64,000 bases of DNA from Pectobacterium punjabense (lineage in GTDB: Bacteria > Pseudomonadota > Gammaproteobacteria > Enterobacterales > Enterobacteriaceae): the NCBI RefSeq assembly GCF_012427845.1, contig NZ_CP038498.1, positions 4,402,001 through 4,466,000 on the forward strand, read 5' to 3'. A program made the position numbers and the translations under genes. A model generated the notes under the pieces. It had not been told where the DNA came from. It ran no database searches and saw nothing but the letters and a program-made list of their open reading frames with translations. Shown in pieces: positions 56,506 to 64,000 of the stretch. Position 1 is the stretch's first letter; every line of letters begins with the position of its first letter.

Positions 56506-56832
56506 TTACAGATTTGCCGTCAGGAACTCTTTCAGTTGCCCTTTGGACAGTGCGCCGACTTTTGTCGCCGCGACTTCGCCGTTTTTAAACAACAGCAGCG
56601 TAGGAATACCACGGATACCATATTTCGGTGCAGTTGCAGGATTTTCATCAATGTTCAGCTTGGTCACCGTCAGTTTACCTTCAAACTCTTCGGCAATTTC
56701 ATCCAGAATAGGAGCGATCATTTTACAAGGACCACACCACTCAGCCCAGAAATCAACCAAGATAGCGCCATCAGCCTGCAATACTTTCGTACCAAAGCTG
56801 TCATCAGTCAGGTGAATTATTTTATCGCTCAT
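56506..56832 (-). CDS. trxA: Thioredoxin 1
   Basis: Product of 108 residues with the active site [13 protein letters not shown] (Cys33, Cys36) and the cis-Pro loop [11 protein letters not shown] near residue 73. It is a general cytoplasmic disulfide reductase, cofactor of ribonucleotide reductase. It is divergent from rhlB across 118 bases that should hold both promoters, and upstream of rho, as in E. coli. Confidence 0.98.
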   Translation of the reverse strand: MSDKIIHLTDDSFGTKVLQADGAILVDFWAEWCGPCKMIAPILDEIAEEFEGKLTVTKLNIDENPATAPKYGIRGIPTLLLFKNGEVAATKVGALSKGQLKEFLTANL

Positions 56833-56950
56833 ATTTTACTCCACAGGATTATTTCTAGCTCGTTGGTGTAGCATTAACCAACAATGGCTTGACTTTATTT
56901 CACCGGATACGCTTTCGTAAAGCAATAGTTAGCTGATATTCTACCACACT

Positions 56951-58243
56951 ATGAGCAAAACACACTTAACTGAACAGAAGTTTTCCGACTTCGCCCTGCA
57001 CCCGCAGGTTATCGAAGCCCTTGAAAGTAAAGGGTTTCATAACTGTACGCCTATTCAGGCGTTAGCTCTGCCATTAGCTTTGTCAGGGCGTGATGTTGCG
57101 GGTCAGGCGCAAACCGGTACCGGCAAGACGCTGGCTTTTCTTGCGTCTACTTTCCATTATTTGCTTTCACATCCTGCAAACGCAGAGCGTCAAACCAATC
57201 AACCACGTGCCTTAATTATGGCACCTACTCGTGAACTGGCTGTCCAGATTCACTCTGACGCAGAAGCGCTATCTCACCTGACTGGGCTAAAACTGGGTTT
57301 AGCCTACGGTGGCGACGGCTACGACAAACAGCTTAAAGTGCTGGAAAGCGGCGTTGATATCTTGATCGGCACCACGGGTCGCCTGATCGACTATGCCAAA
57401 CAAAACCATATTAATCTGGGCGCGATTCAGGTCGTCGTGCTTGACGAAGCGGATCGCATGTACGATCTCGGTTTCATCAAAGATATCCGCTGGTTGTTCC
57501 GTCGTATGCCAGCCACGTCACAGCGCCTGAACATGCTCTTTTCCGCTACGCTCTCCTACCGAGTGCGTGAACTCGCGTTTGAACAGATGAATAACGCAGA
57601 GTACGTGGAAGTTGAACCGGAACAGAAAACCGGTCACCGCATTAAAGAAGAGTTATTTTATCCGTCCAACGAAGAGAAAATGCGCCTGCTCCAGACGCTG
57701 TTGGAAGAAGAATGGCCGGATCGCTGCATTATTTTCGCGAATACCAAGCATCGCTGTGAAGACATCTGGGGTCACCTGGCTGCCGACGGCCATCGTGTTG
57801 GGCTGCTGACGGGCGACGTCGCACAGAAAAAACGTCTGCGTATTCTGGAAGAATTTACTCAAGGTAATCTGGATATTCTGGTAGCAACGGACGTTGCAGC
57901 GCGTGGTTTACACATTCCTTCTGTGACCCACGTTTTCAACTACGACCTGCCGGATGACTGCGAAGACTACGTTCACCGCATTGGCCGTACTGGTCGTGCA
58001 GGGCAAAGCGGATTTTCTATCAGCCTGGCCTGCGAAGAGTATGCATTGAATCTCCCGGCTATCGAAACCTACATCGGCCACGGTATCCCGGTCAGTAAAT
58101 ACAACAGTGACGCGCTAATGAGCGATTTACCTGCGCCGAAGCGTTTAACACGCCCACCGCGTTCTAATAATGGCCCGCGCCGACATAGTAATGCGCCACG
58201 CCGCAGCGGAGCGCCCCGTAATAACCGTAAACGAGCGGACTAA
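56951..58243 (+). CDS. rhlB: ATP-dependent RNA helicase RhlB
   Basis: DEAD-box helicase of 430 residues: Q motif [18 protein letters not shown], Walker A AQTGTGKT near 54, the DEAD box VVLDEADRM near 162, SAT in LFSATL near 197 and [10 protein letters not shown] near 340. The C-terminal tail is basic and Arg/Asn rich ([14 protein letters not shown]). It is part of the RNase E degradosome. It lies six bases before gppA. Confidence 0.97.
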   Translation: MSKTHLTEQKFSDFALHPQVIEALESKGFHNCTPIQALALPLALSGRDVAGQAQTGTGKTLAFLASTFHYLLSHPANAERQTNQPRALIMAPTRELAVQIHSDAEALSHLTGLKLGLAYGGDGYDKQLKVLESGVDILIGTTGRLIDYAKQNHINLGAIQVVVLDEADRMYDLGFIKDIRWLFRRMPATSQRLNMLFSATLSYRVRELAFEQMNNAEYVEVEPEQKTGHRIKEELFYPSNEEKMRLLQTLLEEEWPDRCIIFANTKHRCEDIWGHLAADGHRVGLLTGDVAQKKRLRILEEFTQGNLDILVATDVAARGLHIPSVTHVFNYDLPDDCEDYVHRIGRTGRAGQSGFSISLACEEYALNLPAIETYIGHGIPVSKYNSDALMSDLPAPKRLTRPPRSNNGPRRHSNAPRRSGAPRNNRKRAD

Positions 58244-58249
58244 CCGTTG

Positions 58250-59746
58250 ATGCAGAGCTCTTCTTCACTTTACGCTGCCATCGATCTCGGATCGAACAGC
58301 TTCCATATGCTGGTCACACGGGAAACCGCAGGCAGCATTCAGACGCTGGCGAAAATAAAGCGTAAGGTCCGCCTTGCAGCAGGGCTGGATAAGCAGAATC
58401 GGCTCTCACAGGAAGCCATGCAGCGTGGCTGGCAGTGTCTACAACTGTTCTCCGAACGGTTGCAGGACATTCCGCAGGATCAGGTGCGTGTCGTCGCGAC
58501 CGCAACTCTGCGACTGGCAACGAACGCTGACGGCTTTCTGCAACGTGCTCAGGAAATTCTGGGCTTGCCGATTCAGGTTATCAGCGGTGAAGAAGAAGCG
58601 CGCTTGATTTATCAAGGTGTAGCACATACCACGGGCGGCCCGGATGCGCGTCTGGTTGTGGATATTGGCGGTGGCAGTACCGAACTGGCAACAGGCGTCG
58701 GTGCAAAAACGACCCAGTTGATCAGCCTCCCAATGGGATGCGTAACGTGGCTGGATCGCTATTTCAGCGACCGCAACCTCGAAGCTGGTAACTTTGAACG
58801 CGCTGAACACGCGGCGCGTGAGATGTTGCGCCCTGTCGCAGCTTCCTTGCGCGAGCAAGGGTGGCAAATCTGCGTCGGCGCTTCCGGTACAGTGCAAGCA
58901 CTACAGGAAATTATGGTCGCGCAGGGAATGGATGAATACATTACTCTGCCGAAGCTCAGACAGCTTAAAGAGCATGCGATTCAGTGCGATAAGCTGGAAG
59001 AGTTAGAAATTGAAGGCCTGACGCTAGAACGTGCGCTGGTTTTCCCCAGCGGGCTCGCAATTCTATTGGCGATCTTCCAAGAGCTCGACATCAAAACCAT
59101 GACGCTGGCTGGAGGCGCGCTGCGTGAAGGGCTGGTCTATGGCATGTTGAATTTGCCCGTCGATCAGGATATCCGCCACCGCACACTAGAGACGCTACAA
59201 CGCCGTTATCTGCTGGATACCGAGCAGGCTAAACGCGTCAGTACGCTGGCAGACAACTTTTTGCAACAAGTTGCCCGTGACTGGCAGTTAGATAGTCGAT
59301 GTCGCGAGTTGCTGCGCAGCGCCTGTCTGGTGCACGAAATCGGTTTGAGCATTGATTTTCGGCAGTCTCCCCAGCATGCAGCCTATTTGATTCGCCATAG
59401 CGATCTCCCCGGCTTTACGCCAGCCCAGAAGAAGCTGTTAGCCACACTTCTGCAAAACCAAATTAACCCCGTCGATTTGATGCCGCTCAGTCAGCAGAAT
59501 GCGCTACCGGTCAATCAGGCACAGCGCCTGTGCCGCCTGTTGCGTCTGGCAATTATTTTTGCCAGCCGCCGTCGCGATGACACATTGCCGGCAGTGCGGT
59601 TACGCGTAGAAGGTGAAGCATTGCGTTTGATTCTGCCTGCTGGCTGGCTGGCTCAGCACCCGCTACGAGCAGAAATGCTGGAACAGGAAAGCCGCTGGCA
59701 GAGCTATGTACACTGGCCGCTGATGCTGGAAGAAACCCCGGCTTAA
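58250..59746 (+). CDS. gppA: Guanosine pentaphosphate phosphatase/exopolyphosphatase
   Basis: Product of 498 residues from ATG 58250 ([20 protein letters not shown]). Ppx/GppA fold with phosphate motifs AAIDLGSNS near residue 9 and [11 protein letters not shown] near 142, then an HD-like C-terminal domain with [13 protein letters not shown] near 360. It converts pppGpp to ppGpp in the stringent response. It lies six bases after rhlB and is probably cotranscribed. Confidence 0.96.
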   Translation: MQSSSSLYAAIDLGSNSFHMLVTRETAGSIQTLAKIKRKVRLAAGLDKQNRLSQEAMQRGWQCLQLFSERLQDIPQDQVRVVATATLRLATNADGFLQRAQEILGLPIQVISGEEEARLIYQGVAHTTGGPDARLVVDIGGGSTELATGVGAKTTQLISLPMGCVTWLDRYFSDRNLEAGNFERAEHAAREMLRPVAASLREQGWQICVGASGTVQALQEIMVAQGMDEYITLPKLRQLKEHAIQCDKLEELEIEGLTLERALVFPSGLAILLAIFQELDIKTMTLAGGALREGLVYGMLNLPVDQDIRHRTLETLQRRYLLDTEQAKRVSTLADNFLQQVARDWQLDSRCRELLRSACLVHEIGLSIDFRQSPQHAAYLIRHSDLPGFTPAQKKLLATLLQNQINPVDLMPLSQQNALPVNQAQRLCRLLRLAIIFASRRRDDTLPAVRLRVEGEALRLILPAGWLAQHPLRAEMLEQESRWQSYVHWPLMLEETPA

Positions 59747-59754
59747 CGGATATA

Positions 59755-60025
59755 TATTATCCCCTAAATAATTCGAGTTGCAGGACAAAACGTTAACGTT
59801 TTGAACAACGTGAAGCGTTGGCTCTTTAGGGCGATGCTCAGTGATGAGCATCGTAACGCGGCAAGCGCACGACAAATCGGTGCCAGACCGATTTGAACAG
59901 CGTGAACGCTGGCCCGAAGGGTGAGTCTCATTTATGAGGCTCATTAATCCCCAGGCGCTTACATAAGTAAGTGACTGGGGTGAGTAAGAGAAGCCAACGC
60001 ACATGCAGCTTGAAGTATGACGGGG
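59755..60025. repeat. ERIC-like modular repeat, copy C
   Basis: About 270 bases, the near-identical inverted counterpart of copy B. Read left to right it has CCCCTAAATAATTCGAGTTG, the hairpin AAAACGTTAACGTTTT, the AAATCGGT...ACCGATTT hairpin, the ERIC core with CCCCAGGCGCTTACATAAG and the terminal CTTGAAGTATGACGG. It fills the whole space between the gppA stop and the rep stop. No separate terminator is visible, so its hairpins may serve as one. Confidence 0.88.
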
Positions 60026-60029
60026 ATGG

Positions 60030-62051
60030 TTATTCCCCTTTTGCTTTCGCCAGCATCGCCCGAATATTGGCAACGTTCGTCTGGCCTTTCTGCATACGCT
60101 CTTGTGCGCTCACCACTTTTCTTTCCGTTTCCCACACTACATCATCTTGTGGCAGTTCAAGCAGGAAGCGACTCGGTTCTGGGCGCATTAGCTCGCCATA
60201 CTGGCGGCGTTCTTTACACAGCGTGAAGAACAGCTCGCGCTGGGCACGTGTAATTCCCACGTATGCCAGACGGCGCTCTTCGTCGACGTTGTCTTCATCA
60301 ATGCTGCTCTGGTGCGGCAACAAACCTTCTTCCATCCCGACCAAAAAGACGTACGGAAACTCTAGTCCTTTGGATGCATGCAGCGTCATCAGTTGTACCT
60401 GATCCAGTTCCTCTTCACTCTCTCCGCGCTCCATCATGTCCCGCAGTGTGAAGCGCGTCACTACTTGCGTCAGCGTCATGGGTTCATCCAGTTCGGAGCC
60501 TTCCAGCATTTCCGTCATCCAACTGAATAACTGATTGACGTTCTTCATCCGCATCTCTGCGGCTTTTGGGCTGGGTGAGGTTTCGTAGAGCCAGCTTTCG
60601 TAGTCCAACCCATGAATCAGGTCGCGCACGGCTGCCACAGGTTCACGCTCCGCCAGACGGGCAATCTCCGCCAGCCACTGCGTAAACCGTTGCAGAGATT
60701 CCAGCCCACGCCCAGTCAGAGATTGGCTCAACCCAAGATCAAAACTTGCGCTGAACAGGCCTTTATTACGTTGTCCTGCCCACTCGCCCAGCTTCTTCAT
60801 CGTCGCTGGGCCAATCTCACGTTTGGGCGTGTTCACAATACGTAAAAACGCACTGTCATCGTCCGGGTTAGTCAATACACGCAGGTAAGCCAGTAAATCT
60901 TTGATTTCAGGTCGAGAGAAAAAAGACGTGCCACCGGAGATGCGATAAGGAATACGGTTCTGCATCAGCATCTTTTCAAACAGACGCGACTGGTGGTTAC
61001 CACGATACAAAATGGCATAGTCGCCGTACTGGGTCTTTTTAATAAAGTGATGGGCAATCAGTTCGCCAACAACACGCTCGGCCTCGTGATCTTCGTTGTT
61101 GGCGGTAATCACTTTGAGCTCATCACCATAACCCAGCTCTGAGAACAACCGCTTTTCAAAAACGTGCGGGTTATTAGCGATGAGAATATTGGCAGCTTTC
61201 AGAATACGCCCGGATGAACGGTAGTTTTGTTCCAGTTTGATTACGTCAAGCGCGGGGAAATCCTGCTGTAATAACACCAGATTCTGCGGTCGCGCACCAC
61301 GCCAGGAGTAAATTGACTGATCGTCATCGCCTACGACGGTGAAACGCGCACGAGTGCCAACCAGCAGTTTCACCAGCTCGTACTGGCTGGTGTTGGTGTC
61401 CTGATATTCATCAACCAGCAGGTAGCGTAAGCGGTTCTGCCAACGTTCACGCACCTCAGCATTCTGCTTCAGCAGCAGCGTGGGCAGCAAAATCAGATCG
61501 TCGAAGTCCAGCACGTTACAGGCACGCAGGTGTTCATGGTAAAGCGAGTAGCAATGCACAAACAGCTTGTCGCGTTCGGATCGTGCGGTCGCCGCCGCAC
61601 CAGCAGGATCGATCAGATCGTTTTTCCAGTTTGAGATCGTTGAGATCAGCTGTTGCAGCAGCACCTTATCGTTTTCCAGCCACTGCTCCGTAAGCTCCTT
61701 CAGCAGCGCCATCTGATCCTGATCGTCAAACAGGGAGAAATTGGCTTTCATACCCAGCGCGGCATATTCACGCTTGATGATCTCTAACCCCAGCGTATGA
61801 AACGTCGCAATCATTAGCCCGCGTGTTTCTTTACGCCCCAGCGTTTGTGCCACGCGTTCCTTCATTTCACGCGCCGCTTTGTTGGTAAACGTCACAGCAG
61901 CAATGTGCCGGGCCTGATAACCACACTGGCGAATCAGGTGCGCAATTTTGTTGGTGATCACGCGGGTCTTGCCTGAGCCAGCGCCCGCCAGAACCAGACA
62001 AGGTCCGGTGACGAATTCGACGGCATGTTGTTGGCTGGGGTTTAAGCGCAT
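60030..62051 (-). CDS. rep: ATP-dependent DNA helicase Rep
   Basis: Superfamily 1 3'-5' helicase of 673 residues from ATG 62051 ([14 protein letters not shown]); an upstream GTG at 62066 is rejected by family length. Walker A is AGAGSGKT near 23, motif II is LVDEYQDTN near 212, motif III is [14 protein letters not shown] near 238 and motif VI is [11 protein letters not shown]. Rep assists replication-fork progress past bound proteins. It converges on gppA with an ERIC-like element between, and is divergent from ppiC. Confidence 0.98.
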   Translation of the reverse strand: MRLNPSQQHAVEFVTGPCLVLAGAGSGKTRVITNKIAHLIRQCGYQARHIAAVTFTNKAAREMKERVAQTLGRKETRGLMIATFHTLGLEIIKREYAALGMKANFSLFDDQDQMALLKELTEQWLENDKVLLQQLISTISNWKNDLIDPAGAAATARSERDKLFVHCYSLYHEHLRACNVLDFDDLILLPTLLLKQNAEVRERWQNRLRYLLVDEYQDTNTSQYELVKLLVGTRARFTVVGDDDQSIYSWRGARPQNLVLLQQDFPALDVIKLEQNYRSSGRILKAANILIANNPHVFEKRLFSELGYGDELKVITANNEDHEAERVVGELIAHHFIKKTQYGDYAILYRGNHQSRLFEKMLMQNRIPYRISGGTSFFSRPEIKDLLAYLRVLTNPDDDSAFLRIVNTPKREIGPATMKKLGEWAGQRNKGLFSASFDLGLSQSLTGRGLESLQRFTQWLAEIARLAEREPVAAVRDLIHGLDYESWLYETSPSPKAAEMRMKNVNQLFSWMTEMLEGSELDEPMTLTQVVTRFTLRDMMERGESEEELDQVQLMTLHASKGLEFPYVFLVGMEEGLLPHQSSIDEDNVDEERRLAYVGITRAQRELFFTLCKERRQYGELMRPEPSRFLLELPQDDVVWETERKVVSAQERMQKGQTNVANIRAMLAKAKGE

Positions 62052-62211
62052 AACGATCTTGCTCACTGATAAAACGGAAGGCGATTGTAGCAGAAAGCCG
62101 TATCGATCTTGACCGGGGATTTGTTATTAAGGAAAGCACGTCGCAGTCCACATCTTGCGTTGCAAATGTTACATTGCGCGCCGGAATCTCTTTTGCAAAA
62201 AAGGTAATAAC

Positions 62212-62493
62212 ATGGCAAATACCGCAGCAGCCCTACATATCCTAGTCGATACCGAGCAACTGGCTAACGACATTCTGGCTCAATTAGAAAAAGGTGCCGA
62301 TTTCCAGAAACTGGCGCAAAAACACTCAACCTGCCCATCAAAACGTAACGGCGGCGATTTGGGTGAGTTTCGTAAAGGCGACATGGTGCCAGCTTTCGAT
62401 AAGGCGGTGTTTTCCTGCGAATTGCTGAAACCGTTTGGGCCGGTGAAAACCCAGTTTGGTTACCATGTGATCAAAGTGCTGTACCGCAACTAA
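62212..62493 (+). CDS. ppiC: Parvulin peptidyl-prolyl cis-trans isomerase C
   Basis: Product of 93 residues from ATG 62212, with AAAAAAGGT upstream; a longer frame from 62155 is rejected. Single parvulin domain with [35 protein letters not shown] and [12 protein letters not shown], as in E. coli PpiC (Par10). It is a small cytoplasmic prolyl isomerase. It is divergent from rep and convergent with putA. Confidence 0.96.
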   Translation: MANTAAALHILVDTEQLANDILAQLEKGADFQKLAQKHSTCPSKRNGGDLGEFRKGDMVPAFDKAVFSCELLKPFGPVKTQFGYHVIKVLYRN

Positions 62494-62519
62494 GCCGTTA
62501 TACCAACGCTTCTGAACAT

Positions 62520-62555
62520 AAAAGCGCGCCTACCTGACGGTTTGGCGCGCTTTTT
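62520..62555. terminator. Bidirectional terminator between ppiC and putA
   Basis: AAAAGCGCGCC pairs with GGCGCGCTTTT around a 13-base loop, followed by TTTTTCT on the plus strand, with four A's on the other side. Confidence 0.88.
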
Positions 62556-62570
62556 CTATTGAATGCCTTA

Positions 62571-64000
62571 TTAACCTATCGCCATCAGGCTGGCGTTACC
62601 GCCTGCGGCGGCGGTATTGATACTCAGGGAACGTTCGGTCAGCAATCGCTCCAGTTGAACGTGGGTATCACCCTGCGTATAGCCTAACAGCAGGACAATC
62701 GGGCCATCACGTTCCGCAAGCGCTTCGCTGACCTGCCGTAACCGATCGGCATCGCCATGATAAATGACGCCGTGAAAAGGCACCTCATCATGGCGTTGCC
62801 AGTCATGTACAAGCTGAATACACGACTGCACCTTCTGCGGTAAACGTTCGTAGAGCGTTTTCTCCTGTTCACCTTCAGGCCACAGGAGTTTTCCGCCCGT
62901 TGCCAGCACCGCTGCCGCCTGAATCAAACGGTCGTCCTCATTATCTGCCAGACATAGAATCCGCTCACGTGGCGACAACGTATACGTATTACTTTCCCCT
63001 GTCGGGCCAGACAGCAGTCGCGTTGTCCCGCTGATGCTATATTCTCTATAGCGCTGGCATAACGTCGCTAGCCCGTGACGCTCCTCAGCAATCGCCCAGT
63101 CTTCCAGCGCCTGTAGCCCCGCCAGCAGCGCCTGATCACGGTTCTGCTGTGCAAATTCTGCCGCAAGCGCGCCGTCCGGTCGATGTGCCAGTAAGCGGTA
63201 TAGATAAAGCGGTCCGCCTGCCTTTGGTCCGGTTCCCGATAGGCCTTCTCCGCCAAACGGTTGAACACCGACAACGGCTCCCACCATATTGCGGTTCACG
63301 TACTGGTTACCCACCTTTGCCCTGTTCATTACACGCTGGATAGTTTCATCAATACGGGTATGTACGCCCAGCGTCAGGCCATAACCCGCCGCGTTGATCT
63401 GCTCAATTACGGTATCCAACTGCTGGCTTTGATAGCGAATGACGTGTAGAACTGGACCAAAAACCTCTTTTTTCAGCTCGTCTATCTTGCTCAATTCGAT
63501 TAGGGTCGGCTTTACAAACGTTCCGTGCCGCCATGTCTCCTCGTCCTGCGGACGCGCTGCCTGAAATACGGTATGACCTTTCGCCCGCATCGTCTGGATA
63601 TGCAGTTCCACGTTCTCTTTCGCTTCCGCGTCAATCAGCGGGCCGATGTCGGTCGATAACCGCTCAGGATTCCCCATTCGACACTCCGCCATCGCGCCGC
63701 GCAGCATAGCCAGCGTGCGATCCGCGATATCTTCTTGTAGGCACAGCAGACGCAGCGCAGAACAACGCTGTCCGGCACTGTCGAACGCAGAGGCAATAAC
63801 GTCATTCACCACCTGTTCCGTTAGTGCAGAGGAGTCGACAATCATGGCATTCAGGCCGCCCGTTTCGGCAATCAGCGGCGTCAAACGCCCCTGTGGATCG
63901 AGTCTGCCAGCGATGCTACGTTGCAGGGTTTTGGCTACGGCCGTCGAACCAGTGAACACCACGCCACGTACTCGCTCGTCGTTCACCAATGCACTACCGA
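62571..64000 (-). CDS. putA: Bifunctional proline dehydrogenase/P5C dehydrogenase PutA (3' part)
   Basis: The frame is open from the window edge to a stop at 62571, giving about 476 C-terminal residues. The aldehyde-dehydrogenase half is visible: VVFTGSTAVAKTLQ, the catalytic Glu in LIAETGGLNAMIVDSS, the catalytic Cys in SAGQRCSALRLLCLQE and EVFGPVLHVIRY. The tail domain ends GGNASLMAIG, as in enterobacterial PutA. PutA oxidises proline to glutamate and represses put genes through its N-terminal DNA-binding domain, which lies outside the window. Confidence 0.96.
   Translation of the reverse strand, partial: GSALVNDERVRGVVFTGSTAVAKTLQRSIAGRLDPQGRLTPLIAETGGLNAMIVDSSALTEQVVNDVIASAFDSAGQRCSALRLLCLQEDIADRTLAMLRGAMAECRMGNPERLSTDIGPLIDAEAKENVELHIQTMRAKGHTVFQAARPQDEETWRHGTFVKPTLIELSKIDELKKEVFGPVLHVIRYQSQQLDTVIEQINAAGYGLTLGVHTRIDETIQRVMNRAKVGNQYVNRNMVGAVVGVQPFGGEGLSGTGPKAGGPLYLYRLLAHRPDGALAAEFAQQNRDQALLAGLQALEDWAIAEERHGLATLCQRYREYSISGTTRLLSGPTGESNTYTLSPRERILCLADNEDDRLIQAAAVLATGGKLLWPEGEQEKTLYERLPQKVQSCIQLVHDWQRHDEVPFHGVIYHGDADRLRQVSEALAERDGPIVLLLGYTQGDTHVQLERLLTERSLSINTAAAGGNASLMAIG

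Overview
The window looks like a chromosome segment of a plant-associated enterobacterium, most likely Pectobacterium or a close relative (Pectobacteriaceae). Protein matches are from memory, since no search could be run. Most proteins resemble Escherichia coli K-12 orthologues at high identity and keep the local E. coli gene order (recQ-pldA, uvrD-xerC-dapF, cyaA-hemCDXY, the wec cluster, rho-trxA-rhlB-gppA-rep). Non-E. coli genes are inserted at several joints, and ERIC-type repeats carrying extra internal modules are present.

Layout. 1-3.8 kb: partial glpA, divergent from glpTQ (glycerol-3-phosphate and glycerophosphodiester use). 3.8-14 kb: yigL, pldB, rhtB, rhtC, recQ, pldA, yigI, rarD, an AbrB-family membrane protein and corA with a probable leader peptide. 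14-21.3 kb: a cyclase-family gene, uvrD with a LexA-like box, then lptM-dapF-yigA-xerC-yigB (overlapping starts and stops) and divergent cyaY. 21.3-29.7 kb: an extra MFS transporter, cyaA with its CRP site, a modular ERIC-like element and hemCDXY. 29.8-31.8 kb has no intact protein gene. It holds a decayed group II intron abutting the terminator of the small RNA GlmZ, and upstream of glmZ a sigma-54 promoter, an IHF site and three GlrR boxes.

31.8-37.4 kb is a six-gene operon read right to left: fumarase-superfamily lyase, GNAT acetyltransferase, polar amino-acid ABC importer (binding protein, permease, ATPase) and M20 deacylase. This composition fits import, N-acetylation, lyase cleavage and deacetylation of a succinated thiol such as S-(2-succino)cysteine. 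It is the most interesting metabolic system here. 37.6-41.1 kb: a PhyK-type phytase, an iron-alcohol-dehydrogenase-family enzyme and an orphan paralogue of the operon's binding protein.

41.3-42.1 kb: tRNA operon argX-hisR-leuT-proM. Where E. coli has yifK, only its 3' end remains, directly after wecG. 42.1-54.3 kb: enterobacterial common antigen cluster wecA-wzzE-wecB-wecC-rffG-wecD-wecE-wzxE-wecF-wzyE-wecG, without rffH. 54.4-60 kb: rho and trxA (minus strand), rhlB and gppA (plus strand), flanked by two nearly identical ERIC-like elements in inverted orientation. 60-64 kb: rep, ppiC and the 3' part of putA.

The window is mainly core chromosome. The parts worth attention are the lyase/ABC operon, the glmZ control region with its neighbouring intron, the yifK deletion, the missing rffH, and the modular hairpin repeats, one of which supplies the last codons of wecB.
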